The notes below the pieces were generated by a model. It was not told the DNA's origin. It did not search any database and saw only the letters and a list, made by a program, of their open reading frames with translations. Shown here one piece after another: positions 15,471 through 24,904 of a stretch of DNA of 64,000 nucleotides (the stretch's first letter is position 1; each line of letters begins with the position of its first letter). A program made the translations under genes and the position numbers. The DNA lies in contig JAJDDG010000142.1 in the NCBI GenBank assembly GCA_029260435.1, positions 43,148 to 107,147 on the forward strand. The letters run 5' to 3'. Source of the stretch: Phycisphaerales bacterium. GTDB taxonomy: Bacteria > Planctomycetota > Phycisphaerae > Phycisphaerales > UBA1924.

Positions 15471-16648
15471 TTGTTGATCGTGCGGCGGATTTCGTCGAGG
15501 GTCATCTGGGATGAGCCATTGATGTAGATGAGTTCCCCTGCGCGGTTGTTGTACGCGGCGCCGAGTTGGATCTGTGTTTCGTAGAACTCGCGATCGCGCC
15601 AGAAATTGAGTTGGTATTCGGCACCGGGTTTGAGAACTGAAACGACAGAGCGCAGCACAGAACCAGTTGGTGTCTGGCGATTGTCGATCTCAACGATAAT
15701 GTCACCCACTTGGAGTCCGGCGCGGTGGGCGGGCTCACCATCGCGGACAAGGGAAATGATCACCCCACTGCCGATGAAGCCGAACTCTTTTTCGTTATTT
15801 TCCCTGTTGGGCATCTCCTGCAGCATGACGCCGATGTAACCGCGCAGGATGGTTTCTCGATCGATCAGTTGTTCGGCCACCGTCTGTACGGTTTCGATGG
15901 GGATGGCGAAGCCGATGCCAGCGGACTGCCCGCTGGTGAAATCATTGCCGGTGGACGCGTTCGCGATGGCGGTGTTCATGCCGACGACGCGGCCATTGAC
16001 ATCAACGAGGGGGCCGCCCGAGTTGCCGGGGTTCATGGCGGCATCGGTCTGGATGAAGTTGGTATATCCGCCCTGTCGGCCGAGCATGCTGGCCGCTGAT
16101 CGCCCGAGCCCGGAGACGATGCCCTCGCTCATGGAGAAGCTGATCTCGAAGGGGGAGCCGAAGGCGAAGACTCGGTCGCCCAGCGCGATGGGGTGGTTGG
16201 TTTCGAGGGGGAGCGGGAAGACATCGGGGTCTGGATCGACACGGATGACCGCGATATCCGTCATGCGGTCTTTACCGACGCGCTGCGCTGTGCGGACCCG
16301 TCCGTCCGCGAACTCGACGCGGATCTTTGCGTTTCCGGCGACGACATGGGCGTTGGTGATGATGTGCCCTTCGTGGTCGTAGAACCACCCGGCGCCGGTT
16401 GAGCTGCCGCGACCGGAGCCGACCTTGATGTGCGCGACGCCCGGGAGGGTGGCTTGAGCGACGGCGCGGACCTCGCTGTTGATCTGGTCGAGGAGGTTGG
16501 AGGTATCGAGGAGGTTGGAGGCGAGGGTGACCTGCGCGCTGACGCGGGCGATCTGGACCTGGCGTACGGCTGCGGGCGCGGCGAACAGCGTGATGACCGC
16601 TGCGAGCAGGACGATGATTGCTGGACCGAATGCGATGAATCGCCTCAT
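15467..16648 (-). CDS. HtrA/Deg-family serine protease with one PDZ domain
   Basis: A 393-residue periplasmic-facing protease, anchored or secreted through an N-terminal hydrophobic segment (about 8-24). The chymotrypsin-fold triad is visible: His101 (ITNAHVV), Asp131 (MTDIAVI) and Ser210 (NPGNSGGPL). A single PDZ domain occupies about 285-375. The N-terminal linker contains a duplicated SNLLD(T/Q) coded by an 18-bp tandem repeat at 16488-16523. The gene starts at ATG 16648, 25 bp after panB on the same strand. Such enzymes degrade or chaperone misfolded envelope proteins. Confidence 0.92.
   Translation of the reverse strand: MRRFIAFGPAIIVLLAAVITLFAAPAAVRQVQIARVSAQVTLASNLLDTSNLLDQINSEVRAVAQATLPGVAHIKVGSGRGSSTGAGWFYDHEGHIITNAHVVAGNAKIRVEFADGRVRTAQRVGKDRMTDIAVIRVDPDPDVFPLPLETNHPIALGDRVFAFGSPFEISFSMSEGIVSGLGRSAASMLGRQGGYTNFIQTDAAMNPGNSGGPLVDVNGRVVGMNTAIANASTGNDFTSGQSAGIGFAIPIETVQTVAEQLIDRETILRGYIGVMLQEMPNRENNEKEFGFIGSGVIISLVRDGEPAHRAGLQVGDIIVEIDNRQTPTGSVLRSVVSVLKPGAEYQLNFWRDREFYETQIQLGAAYNNRAGELIYINGSSQMTLDEIRRTINN
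16488..16523 (-). repeat. 18-bp direct repeat, two units, within htrA-like gene
   Basis: Units 16488-16505 and 16506-16523 share 16 of 18 bases and code for SNLLDT and SNLLDQ in the linker before the protease domain. Unit number could change by slippage without shifting frame. Confidence 0.7.
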
Positions 16649-16673
16649 GTGGAGCTCCGTCGGGTAGGTCTGG

Positions 16674-17522
16674 TCAGGTCTTGATCTTGTCTGCCTCGTC
16701 GGGCTTCATTGCGAATCTGTGGGCGGTGACATTCCGGTTTGCGACGCTCTGCATCCATTGCTCGGCGGCGGACTGGATCTCTTTGCCCAGTGACTTTACC
16801 GGAGTGGCGAACCCCGGCTGCCAGAAGGTCATTCCGAGTAAATCCTGAAGAACGAGGATTTGTCCGTGGACGGCGTGTCCGGCCCCGATGCCGATAACCG
16901 GGATCGAGGTCGCGCTGACGATCCGGGCGGCGACCTCTTCGGGGACGGCTTCGACGAGGAGCATGACCGAGCCAGCTTTTTCCATCGCGATGGCGTCTTC
17001 GATGATCTGGTGGGCCTCGGAAGCGGTCTTGCCGCGGGAGGCGTAGCCGCCCGTGAGCGCGGCGGATTGTGGTCTGCACCCGACATGGGCGCAGACGGGG
17101 ATGCCAGCGCGGGTGAGCTTGGCGACGAGCGGGGCGAAGGAGGCATCCACCTCCAGCTTGACGATGTCCGCGAGCCCTTCGGTCATGAAGCGTCCGGCGT
17201 TGCGGATGGCTTCGGTGTCGTCCGCCTGGTAGCTCATGAATGGCATGTCCGCCATGACGACGGTGTTGGGGGCGCCACGCTTCACACCCGCGGTGAGGTG
17301 GATCGCGACATCGAGGGGCATGTGGATTGTTGAGTCGAAGCCGAGGACGATCTCGGCGGCGGTGTCGCCCACGAGGAGGACGGGGATGCCAGCGGACTCG
17401 AGCCATCTTGCGGTCGTGGCGTCGTAGCAGGTGAGGCAGGCGAAGGGCTCGGCGCGGTCTGCCATCTTGCGGAGGGTCCGGATGGTGATGGGCAGTCGAT
17501 CGGTGGAGGGGGAGGGTGTCAT
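16674..17522 (-). CDS. panB: 3-methyl-2-oxobutanoate hydroxymethyltransferase
   Basis: PanB adds a hydroxymethyl group from 5,10-methylene-THF to ketoisovalerate, the first committed step to pantothenate and CoA. The 282-residue product has LTCYDATTARWLESAGIPVLLVGDTA, the metal and substrate region VKLEV, PVCAHVGCRPQ and VIGIGAG. Length and motifs are normal. No panC or panD is adjacent. The start at 17522 is ATG; the htrA-like gene follows 25 bp downstream. Confidence 0.95.
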   Translation of the reverse strand: MTPSPSTDRLPITIRTLRKMADRAEPFACLTCYDATTARWLESAGIPVLLVGDTAAEIVLGFDSTIHMPLDVAIHLTAGVKRGAPNTVVMADMPFMSYQADDTEAIRNAGRFMTEGLADIVKLEVDASFAPLVAKLTRAGIPVCAHVGCRPQSAALTGGYASRGKTASEAHQIIEDAIAMEKAGSVMLLVEAVPEEVAARIVSATSIPVIGIGAGHAVHGQILVLQDLLGMTFWQPGFATPVKSLGKEIQSAAEQWMQSVANRNVTAHRFAMKPDEADKIKT

Positions 17523-17569
17523 GCGGGCATTCTAGCCCGGAGATGTGATGGATCGGAGAATCGAGCCGA

Positions 17570-19687
17570 TCAGCGGCTCCTGGAGGCGGCGTAGGCGGGG
17601 AGGTAGTACTTTTCGGCGTACTCGGCGAGCATGCGGTGGGTGGAGAATCGGGCGCAGACGGAGGCCATGGATTCGCCCATCATTTTGGCCCATCGGACGG
17701 GGATTCCCGAGGCGTTGCGGTCGTAGAAGGCGGGGACGATTCCCTTTTCGAGGAGTGTGTAGAGGGACTCGGCGTCCGCGGCGTCCTGCTTGGCGCGGGA
17801 AGATTCGGGGTGGGTGTTGCCGATGGTCCAGCCGTTTTTCTTGTTGAACCCTTCGGGCCACCACCCGTCGAGGATGGAGCAGTTGAGCCCGGCGTGGAGG
17901 GGGGGCTTCATGCCGGAGGTGCCCGAGGCTTCGTTGGGGCGGAGTGGTGTGTTGAGCCAGAGGTCGGCGCCTTGGGTGAGCATGCGGCCGATCGCCATGT
18001 CGTAGTTTTCGATGAGGAAGACGCGACCCTTGAACTCTGGTCGCTCGGTGAATTTTTTGACCTTGGCGACGAATGCGTGCCCGGCGTCGTCGGCGGGGTG
18101 TGCTTTGCCGGCGAAGATGATTTGCACCGGGCGCTTGGAGGAGTTCAGGATCTTTGCGAGACGTTTGGTGTCGTGGAAGACAAGCGGGGCACGCTTGTAG
18201 AGCGCGAAGCGGCGGGCGAAGCCGATGGTCAGCGCGTTTTCGTCGAGGGTGTCGAAGAGGGCGTTGATCTGGTTCTGCGCGGCTGCGGGGTTGTTCGCGA
18301 GGGTCTGCTCGCGGACGCGCTTGCGCATGTCTGAGATGAGTTTGCGCCGGAGCATCTGGCGGAAGTCCCAGAGTTCGGCGGCAGGGATTTTGCGGGCGTG
18401 CTTCCACCAATCATCGGCTGGGCCTGCGCCGTTCCATTTGGGCTTGAAATGCTTGGCGTAGAAGGGACGGGCCTCGTCGGCGAGCCATGTCTCGGGGTGG
18501 ACGCCGTTGGTGACGTGCCCGATGGGGACGTCGTTGTGCGATTGGGCGTTAAAGACGCGCTGCCACATCTTGCGCGCGGTTTCGCCGTGGAGTTCGGCGA
18601 CGCCGTTGCAGCGCTCGGCGAGGCGGAGCGCGAGGACTGTCATGCAGAATGTTTCTTTGTTGTCCGCGGGGTCTTCGCGTCCGAGGGCAAGGAATTCCTT
18701 GCGGTTGAAGCCCGCTGCCTCGGCGGTCTTTTTCAGGTAGCGCCATGTCATGGCGGGCGCGAAGCGGTCGTTGCCCTCGGGGACCGGGGTGTGGGTGGTG
18801 AAGACGGTGGTGCGCCGGATCTTCTGGGTCGCTTTGTCGATCGGATTGCCCTGCTTCACGAGGCGGCGGATGCGCTCGAGTGCGCAGAACGCGGCGTGCC
18901 CTTCGTTGAGGTGGAAGACTGTGGGTTTGATACCGAGCTTGTCCAGCGCGAGGAGCCCGCCGATGCCGAGGAGGATCTCCTGGCGGATACGGATTTCTGA
19001 GCCGGCTTGGTAGAGATGGTGCGTGAGCCCGCGGTTCTTGGGTGTGTTTGCTGGGATGTCTGTGTCGAGGAGGACGAGGGGGATCCGCCCGACCTGCGCG
19101 GTCCAGATGCGTGCGGTGACACGGGCGGAACCGATGGGGAGGGTGATCGTCTTGCGGGTGTTTGTGATGGGGATGTCGTCGAAGGTTGTTCGCGGGTAGC
19201 GGACGCGGACCTCGCCCGACGGCATGACGCGCTGCTGGTAGTAGCCCTTTGCCCAGAGGACGCCGACGGCGACGAGGGGGATGCCGAGGTCCGATGCGGA
19301 TTTGAGGTGGTCGCCCGCGAGGACGCCGAGCCCGCCAGCGTAGAGCGGGATGCTCTCGTGCAACGCGTACTCCATGCAGAAGTAGGCGGTGGTCATGCGG
19401 CGCTGCGCGGGGGTCGCGGTGCGCTGGAACCATGTCTTTGCTTTGAGATAGTCGGACAGATTTTTTTCTGCTTGAGCGGTCGCGCTGGCGAACTCGGGTG
19501 CGGAGTTGACGGCTGCGAGGCGCGATTCGGGGAGCATGCGGAGCGTCGCGAGCGGGCTCTGATTTGTCGCGTGCCAGATCTGCGGATCGAGCGATTCGAA
19601 GAGGTTTCTTGTTGTGGGATTCCAAGCCCACTGGAGGTTGTGTGCGAGAGCGGCGATCCGCTTTGAGATTGGCTTGGGGTTGGGCAT
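17570..19687 (-). CDS. glgP: alpha-glucan phosphorylase (GT35)
   Basis: This PLP enzyme releases glucose-1-phosphate from glycogen-like glucans. The start at 19687 gives MPNPKPISKRIAALAHNLQWAWNP, the DUF3417 N-terminus of the short bacterial/archaeal phosphorylase class; the product is 705 residues. Features include FCMEYALHESIPLYAGGLGVLAGDH, HLNEGHAAF, FTTHTPVPEGNDRF, and the PLP-lysine segment ASGTSGMK near the C-terminus. An upstream start at 19762 would add a Pro-rich leader without family similarity. No other glycogen gene is nearby. Confidence 0.93.
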   Translation of the reverse strand: MPNPKPISKRIAALAHNLQWAWNPTTRNLFESLDPQIWHATNQSPLATLRMLPESRLAAVNSAPEFASATAQAEKNLSDYLKAKTWFQRTATPAQRRMTTAYFCMEYALHESIPLYAGGLGVLAGDHLKSASDLGIPLVAVGVLWAKGYYQQRVMPSGEVRVRYPRTTFDDIPITNTRKTITLPIGSARVTARIWTAQVGRIPLVLLDTDIPANTPKNRGLTHHLYQAGSEIRIRQEILLGIGGLLALDKLGIKPTVFHLNEGHAAFCALERIRRLVKQGNPIDKATQKIRRTTVFTTHTPVPEGNDRFAPAMTWRYLKKTAEAAGFNRKEFLALGREDPADNKETFCMTVLALRLAERCNGVAELHGETARKMWQRVFNAQSHNDVPIGHVTNGVHPETWLADEARPFYAKHFKPKWNGAGPADDWWKHARKIPAAELWDFRQMLRRKLISDMRKRVREQTLANNPAAAQNQINALFDTLDENALTIGFARRFALYKRAPLVFHDTKRLAKILNSSKRPVQIIFAGKAHPADDAGHAFVAKVKKFTERPEFKGRVFLIENYDMAIGRMLTQGADLWLNTPLRPNEASGTSGMKPPLHAGLNCSILDGWWPEGFNKKNGWTIGNTHPESSRAKQDAADAESLYTLLEKGIVPAFYDRNASGIPVRWAKMMGESMASVCARFSTHRMLAEYAEKYYLPAYAASRSR

Positions 19688-19830
19688 GCGCGGTGGTCCG
19701 TTCTCGGGTGCTTCAGAGGGTCGGCGAGTATAGAGGCAGGGTGGTGAGGGCGTGGCTAGCATGAGACTTATGGGACATAACTACGCGGGCGGTGGATTCG
19801 GCGCGGGTAGTGGATCCGGGAAGGATGCTC

Positions 19831-22272
19831 ATGACGAGTGACCAAACACGACGGAAAAAAAAGCGCAGCCCCGGCGGTGGAGTGGTGGGGGCGTTGAGCA
19901 GCATCAGGCTCGGGATCTCCCTGCTGGTGGTGCTGTTCGTGTACCTCACGGTCGGCTCGGCGGGGTTGTTCTACCCGGTGTGGGACGATGTGACGGGACT
20001 TGGGTTCACGACCTACATGGTGCGTCAGCACCGGCTATTCGAGATGACCGAGTTCGAGTGGTTCCACACATGGTTCTTCTTCGCGCTGGTCGGGCTCATC
20101 AGCCTGAACATCATCGTGGCGACGATCGGGAGGATCCCGTTCAATCTTCTGAAACTAGGGGTTTGGATGATCCACTCCGGGATTATCATTCTGGCGGTGG
20201 GGAGTGTGATCTACTTCGGAACGAAGGTGGAGGGGGACACCGCGGTCTTCCGGAGGCGGGTGGTGATCACGAGCCCGGATGGCGGGACGGCGGATTTTCT
20301 TGCGCTGGTGGGGCATGTCGGGATGCTGGAGACCCGCGGCGGGCGGTATGTATTTCAGGTCGCGGAGATCAATCCGAGTTGGCCGATCCTGAGCGGTGAG
20401 CACAAGGGCAAGACGGCGTACAGCGTGTCGGTGATGGTGAGCACACCTAGTGGGCAGCGGTTCGTGCGTCAGATGCTTGCGGGGTACCCGCAGTTCACGG
20501 AGGACGTGATCCCGGGTCGGGGACGGGTCGTGAAACTGGAAGAGTTCGGCGGGCAGAAGCTGGTTGACGAGTCGATCGATATTGCACTCGGCTTCGACGC
20601 GCAGGATTCGTTCTGGGTGAAAGATAGTTCGGCGCTGCATGTACGACGGGCGGGAGAGCGGAGTTGGGCGCAGCGCCCGATCCACGGGCTGCCCCGGTAC
20701 AACGATTATGTGGGCGAAGGGGTGGACATCGAGACGCTCGACGGTTCAACGGTTGGGGATCATCCGCTCGAACTCGGAGTCGGGGGGAAGGGTGATGCGC
20801 TGGATGGAGTGGATGTGCGTGTGACGGGGTACCTGCGGTACGCGGAGATGAGCAGGATGCTTGTCGATGACGGGGACAAGATCAAGCCGGTGGTGGATGT
20901 GCAGATCGTGACGGATCAGGGCGCGCTGCCAAGCACGCAGCTATGGGCGGGAGACACGGATCGGCGCAGCGCGTTTGAGGATCGCCTTGAGTTCTGGTGG
21001 GTCGGGGATGAATCCGAGATCGAGCCGCTGCGCGAGGCGTATGGTCGGTTGCTGACGCTGCGTGTTGAAGGGATGGAAGCCGCGGAAGAGATCCGGCTCA
21101 CCCGGGAGCACATAGACGAGGGGGAGGAGGAGGCGTTCATCCCGATCGGGGGAGATGGCTATGCGTTCCGGGTGACGGGCGCGATCGATCGGCTGGAGAT
21201 CGAGGGGCAGGGGACTGTGTCGGGGCTCGTCATGGAGTTCAAGCGCCCGGGCGGGGAGACGTTTACGAGATGGGTTTTCGAGAACGCGACGCTGACTCGG
21301 GATCTGTCCTCTGACGATGGCGGGCAGATGCATCCGGACGGCGAGGTGGCACCGGATATCGAAGCGGCGTACGACGCCGGTCGTTGGGCGTCGGTGACGA
21401 TTGTCGCGGGAGCGGGGGACACCGGGGTGCGCCTGCTGCTCGGTGGTGGGTGGGAGGTGGTGCAAGAGCATGTGCTGGAGATCGGGCGGGCGCAGGCGAT
21501 CGGGGATGGGCAGTCGTTGATCGTCACACGCCTTCTTGAGCGGGCTCGCGAGCGACGGGTGGCGGTGATCATCCCGCCCGCGCAACGGATCCGCGACTTT
21601 GATGTGTCGCGACATTTTGCGATGATCCGATTGACGCTCTCAAACGGGGATTGGAGCGAGAGCGTGTGGCTGCCTTATCACAAGTATTCGTTCGAGGACA
21701 TGGACGACATGAGTCCGACTCTGTCGCGGTACCAGCCCGAGCTTGTGACGCTGCACGACGGACGGCGGGTTGAGTTGATGTTCTCGCGTGAGAAGCGGGT
21801 GCTGCCGTCGCCGGTTGCGCTGGATGATTTCATCGTGACGGCGCGGGTCGGCGGGTTCCGGGGGACGACTTCTACTGTGCGTGACTGGACGAGTGTGCTG
21901 CGGTTCAAGCAGGGGGATGGCTGGTCGGCTGCGCAGCGCGTCAGCACGAATGATCCGAAGGCGAACGGCGGGTTCTGGTATTTCCAGAGTTACTGGGAGC
22001 CGCCGCGCCCGGCGCGGGCGGGCGATCCGGGGTCGAGTGGGCTGAACTTCACGGGGCTCGGGGTCGGCAACCGCAACGGGGTGTACACGCAGCTTGCGGG
22101 GTGCTGCCTGTCGGTCATCGGGATGATCTGGGCGTGGTATATCAAGCCGATTATCCGTCGGAAACGTCGGGGGAAGGTGCTCGCGGAGCATGTGGATTCC
22201 ATCGCGCAGATACAACAGAAAGTAGACTGCGAAGAAGAGCTTGTTGGTGCTGACGAGGGAGGGACGTCGTGA
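19831..22272 (+). CDS. resB: ResB-like cytochrome c biogenesis protein, very large periplasmic domain
   Basis: ResB (Ccs1) pairs with CcsA to carry haem across the membrane and attach it to apocytochromes (system II). The 813-residue product has three N-terminal spans between about 25 and 130 and one near the C-terminus, with a periplasmic domain of about 550 residues between. SSIRLGISLLVVLFVYLTVGS is the family's first span. The ATG at 19831 has GGGAAGG about seven bases upstream. Its TGA overlaps the GTG of ccsA (GTGA), so the two are coupled. A c-type peroxidase further along (53757) is a likely client. Confidence 0.85.
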   Translation: MTSDQTRRKKKRSPGGGVVGALSSIRLGISLLVVLFVYLTVGSAGLFYPVWDDVTGLGFTTYMVRQHRLFEMTEFEWFHTWFFFALVGLISLNIIVATIGRIPFNLLKLGVWMIHSGIIILAVGSVIYFGTKVEGDTAVFRRRVVITSPDGGTADFLALVGHVGMLETRGGRYVFQVAEINPSWPILSGEHKGKTAYSVSVMVSTPSGQRFVRQMLAGYPQFTEDVIPGRGRVVKLEEFGGQKLVDESIDIALGFDAQDSFWVKDSSALHVRRAGERSWAQRPIHGLPRYNDYVGEGVDIETLDGSTVGDHPLELGVGGKGDALDGVDVRVTGYLRYAEMSRMLVDDGDKIKPVVDVQIVTDQGALPSTQLWAGDTDRRSAFEDRLEFWWVGDESEIEPLREAYGRLLTLRVEGMEAAEEIRLTREHIDEGEEEAFIPIGGDGYAFRVTGAIDRLEIEGQGTVSGLVMEFKRPGGETFTRWVFENATLTRDLSSDDGGQMHPDGEVAPDIEAAYDAGRWASVTIVAGAGDTGVRLLLGGGWEVVQEHVLEIGRAQAIGDGQSLIVTRLLERARERRVAVIIPPAQRIRDFDVSRHFAMIRLTLSNGDWSESVWLPYHKYSFEDMDDMSPTLSRYQPELVTLHDGRRVELMFSREKRVLPSPVALDDFIVTARVGGFRGTTSTVRDWTSVLRFKQGDGWSAAQRVSTNDPKANGGFWYFQSYWEPPRPARAGDPGSSGLNFTGLGVGNRNGVYTQLAGCCLSVIGMIWAWYIKPIIRRKRRGKVLAEHVDSIAQIQQKVDCEEELVGADEGGTS

Positions 22273-24017
22273 ACAAGCAGCTCAGAGTGGCGCTGGTGAG
22301 TGCGCTGATCGTGCTGCCTTTGGTGTGGGGCGTGACGAAGCGGATGGGGTCGCGGGCGGCGCAGCCCGAGGCGAGCGCGTTTGCGCAGCAGGTGGATCTT
22401 TCGCCTCTGGATCGGGTGGCGGTGTACCGGGATGGGCGGATCAAATCCTACGGTTCGTTCGCCAACCAGATTCTCGGGTTTATCAGCGGGCCGCACGAGC
22501 TGCTCGGGCAGGACGATACGTTCAGCTATCTCGATTTGATGTTGCGAGCGGGTCGGTACGGCGATGCGGACATCGTGCATGTAAAACAGAAGGCGATGCG
22601 TGTGCAGCTTGCGCGGATGCTCGATGGTGTCGAGGGATTCGACGATGCACGCAAAGCGCGGTTCATCAAAAGCGGGCTGCTCTCACCTCGCCTGCTGATG
22701 GAGCCTGATGTGCAGCAGCAGTTACGGGTGTGGTCGCGTGATCTGATCCGGACGGCGAAACACTCGGACAGGGTGCTCGGGGCGTTGAATGTGCTGAGCC
22801 CGATGCGGGTGCCCGGCAGCGGGCGTGTGATGCTTCAGGCGGAGCAGGTTTTAGGGCGTGCGTTGTGTGTGATCCCACCCGGGAGCGGGCGCAGCGATGC
22901 GCAGTGGTTTTCGATCATTGCGGTTGCTCCGCAGAGCGGTGGGGTGATGGTGGTGCTCGACGGGCTTGAACCGGGCGAGATTGAGGTGGTGTGGGGGGCG
23001 TGGGACAGGCTCGTCGTCGCGTGGCGTAGCGAGGACGCGGGCGGTGTGAACAGCGCGGTCGCGGAACTCGCCAGGGTGCTGCCTACGCTCAAGCCTGAGG
23101 TCTACCCGAGCCAGAGGAAACTTGGGTGGGAGAGCTGGTACTTCTCGAACGGGCATATGACATGGGTCTGGCTCGTGTACCTCTTGAGTCTGATCTTCCT
23201 GCTGGGGGGCGTTGTGTACCGGTGGGCGAGCGCTCGGTGGATCGGGATCGGTGTGTTTACTATCGCGTTTGGCTTGCATACGTTTGCGCTGGGGCTGCGG
23301 TGGTATGTCTCCGGGCGGTGGCCCAACTCGAATATGTTTGAGGCGGTGACAACAGCGGTGTGGTTCGGGGCGCTGGTTGCGATCGTGCTGGAACTACTGT
23401 GCGGGCGGAGCGCGATGCGGAATCTGTTTGCGTTGACCGGCGCTGCGGCTTCCATGGTAGCGATGATGGCGGCGCACTTCCTGCCCGAGCTGGACGCGAA
23501 TATCTCCAACCGGATGCCGATCCTGCACGACATCTGGCTGTATATCCACACGAATGTGATCATCGCGAGTTATGCGCTGATTGCGATGGCGTCCGTGACG
23601 GGGGTGCTGTACCTGCTGTGGAGGGTGGGCGGCGGTGGGAAGGACTATGCGCACGTGGGGGGCGCGGCGTCGTTGATCGATGCGGGGCGCTTCGGCGAGA
23701 AGAAGATAAGCAAGGGGGAGGTGTTCGACGGGGCGACGATGATCCTGCTGGAACTCGCGGTGATCCTGCTGTGGACGGGCATCATCATGGGGGCGATCTG
23801 GGCGGACCACTCGTGGGGTCGCCCGTGGGGATGGGATCCGAAAGAGGTCTTTGCGTTCAACACGTTCGTGATCTTCCTGATCCTCGTCCACCTGCGGAAG
23901 ACGTCGAAAGATAAAGGGCTGTGGACGGCGTGGCTCGCGGTTATTGGTTGCGGGGTGATGATGTTCAACTGGGTGGTGATCAACTTCGTGATTTCGGGTC
24001 TGCACAGCTACGCGTAG
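22269..24017 (+). CDS. ccsA: CcsA/ResC cytochrome c biogenesis protein
   Basis: CcsA is the haem-handling partner of ResB. The 582-residue product has an N-terminal hydrophobic anchor, a periplasmic region of about 270 residues not found in short CcsA forms, then about eight spans. The tryptophan-rich haem motif is clear: WGRPWGWDPKE near residue 520, and conserved histidines occur in GLHTFALG and HTNVIIASY. It starts with GTG at 22269, overlapping resB by 4 bp. It is followed by an oppositely oriented terminator. Confidence 0.92.
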   Translation: MNKQLRVALVSALIVLPLVWGVTKRMGSRAAQPEASAFAQQVDLSPLDRVAVYRDGRIKSYGSFANQILGFISGPHELLGQDDTFSYLDLMLRAGRYGDADIVHVKQKAMRVQLARMLDGVEGFDDARKARFIKSGLLSPRLLMEPDVQQQLRVWSRDLIRTAKHSDRVLGALNVLSPMRVPGSGRVMLQAEQVLGRALCVIPPGSGRSDAQWFSIIAVAPQSGGVMVVLDGLEPGEIEVVWGAWDRLVVAWRSEDAGGVNSAVAELARVLPTLKPEVYPSQRKLGWESWYFSNGHMTWVWLVYLLSLIFLLGGVVYRWASARWIGIGVFTIAFGLHTFALGLRWYVSGRWPNSNMFEAVTTAVWFGALVAIVLELLCGRSAMRNLFALTGAAASMVAMMAAHFLPELDANISNRMPILHDIWLYIHTNVIIASYALIAMASVTGVLYLLWRVGGGGKDYAHVGGAASLIDAGRFGEKKISKGEVFDGATMILLELAVILLWTGIIMGAIWADHSWGRPWGWDPKEVFAFNTFVIFLILVHLRKTSKDKGLWTAWLAVIGCGVMMFNWVVINFVISGLHSYA

Positions 24018-24052
24018 CGCCTCGTTGCGCAGACTTTGGTTTGTTGTGCGCA

Positions 24053-24080
24053 TAAAAAACGCCCGCCAGGGAACGGGCGT
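24053..24080 (-). terminator. terminator of the PEP-CTERM-like gene 24107-24781
   Basis: ACGCCCG at 24059-24065 pairs with CGGGCGT at 24074-24080. On the minus strand the hairpin is followed by six T. It sits 27 bp past the stop at 24107. Confidence 0.85.
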
Positions 24081-24106
24081 ACTCGAAAAGAGTGTGTTAG
24101 CGAGGT

Positions 24107-24781
24107 TTAGCGGCGGCGGCGCATCAGCAGCGGTGCACCGACAAGGAGCAACGCGCTCGCGGGGGTCGGCACGATGGTGATGTCGTCGAGCTGGAACTCG
24201 AAATCAGCGTCGATGCCGGCGATCGAGGGGAAAGCGACGCCGATCTGGAAGAGCTGGACATTCGAGAAGATGTCGTTGTAGTTGGTGCCTTCGGCGATCA
24301 ACTGTGGGGAAGTTGGAGTGAGATCAAAGGTGACGGTTGTCCACTGTCCGGGGAAGGCATTCGGCGCAAAGTCGAGGGCGACGAATCCGGCTCCGAACTG
24401 CGGCGCGACTCGGTAATACATCGAGAGGGGCGCGGACGCGAAGTGGCGGATTTTGAAGGAGATCTGAGTGACACCGGCGGCGATATAGTCGCCTGCAAAC
24501 GCGCCACCAGATGAACCGAGTGCAGCACTTCCCTGGAAAAGGATTGGTGTCGAGCCGCCTGAGTCGTTGAGGAAGTTGTGCGAGGTGGAGATGAAGGAAT
24601 CGGCGGGGCCGTCCGGCCCGCCGCCGCCGGCGAATGTCGGTGCGGTGATGCCGTCTGATTGGACCCAGCCCTCGGGGCCTGCGAGGAAGTCCTCGGCGAA
24701 TGGGTTGGTGACCGCGAGTACTGAGGAACTCGCGACGAGGACGGCAGCCCCCGCGATTGCGTTGGTGTTTCGGAACATCAT
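24107..24781 (-). CDS. PEP-CTERM-like secreted protein
   Basis: A 224-residue exported protein. The start at 24781 (ATGATG) has AAGGAGA eight bases upstream. The signal peptide ends near SVLA-V. The mature part reads like a beta-sandwich domain of the carbohydrate-binding/laminin-G sort (AEDFLAGPEGWVQ, FEFQLDDITIV); that fold call is tentative. The tail is VPTPASALLLVGAPLLMRRRR, a PEP-CTERM variant. A 10-bp-stem hairpin (24810-24832) lies in its leader. It has its own terminator, so it is probably monocistronic. Confidence 0.78.
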   Translation of the reverse strand: MMFRNTNAIAGAAVLVASSSVLAVTNPFAEDFLAGPEGWVQSDGITAPTFAGGGGPDGPADSFISTSHNFLNDSGGSTPILFQGSAALGSSGGAFAGDYIAAGVTQISFKIRHFASAPLSMYYRVAPQFGAGFVALDFAPNAFPGQWTTVTFDLTPTSPQLIAEGTNYNDIFSNVQLFQIGVAFPSIAGIDADFEFQLDDITIVPTPASALLLVGAPLLMRRRR

Positions 24782-24809
24782 GTCTCTTTCTCCTTATCCG
24801 TTATGTGAA

Positions 24810-24832
24810 ACTGAGCACACCTTGTGCTTAGT
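24810..24832 (-). promoter_or_regulatory. leader hairpin upstream of PEP-CTERM-like gene
   Basis: A 10-bp stem (24810-24819 with 24823-24832, one G-T pair) closes a three-base loop, 28 bp upstream of the start codon and just before the ribosome-binding site. There is no T run, so it is not a terminator. It may be a leader structure or an operator. Confidence 0.45.
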
Positions 24833-24904
24833 CCCTGTCTTCTCTGGGATTGCGTGCTATTCAGATTTCTGACCACCCCGTACCCCACGGCTGTTCGGCC
24901 GCAT

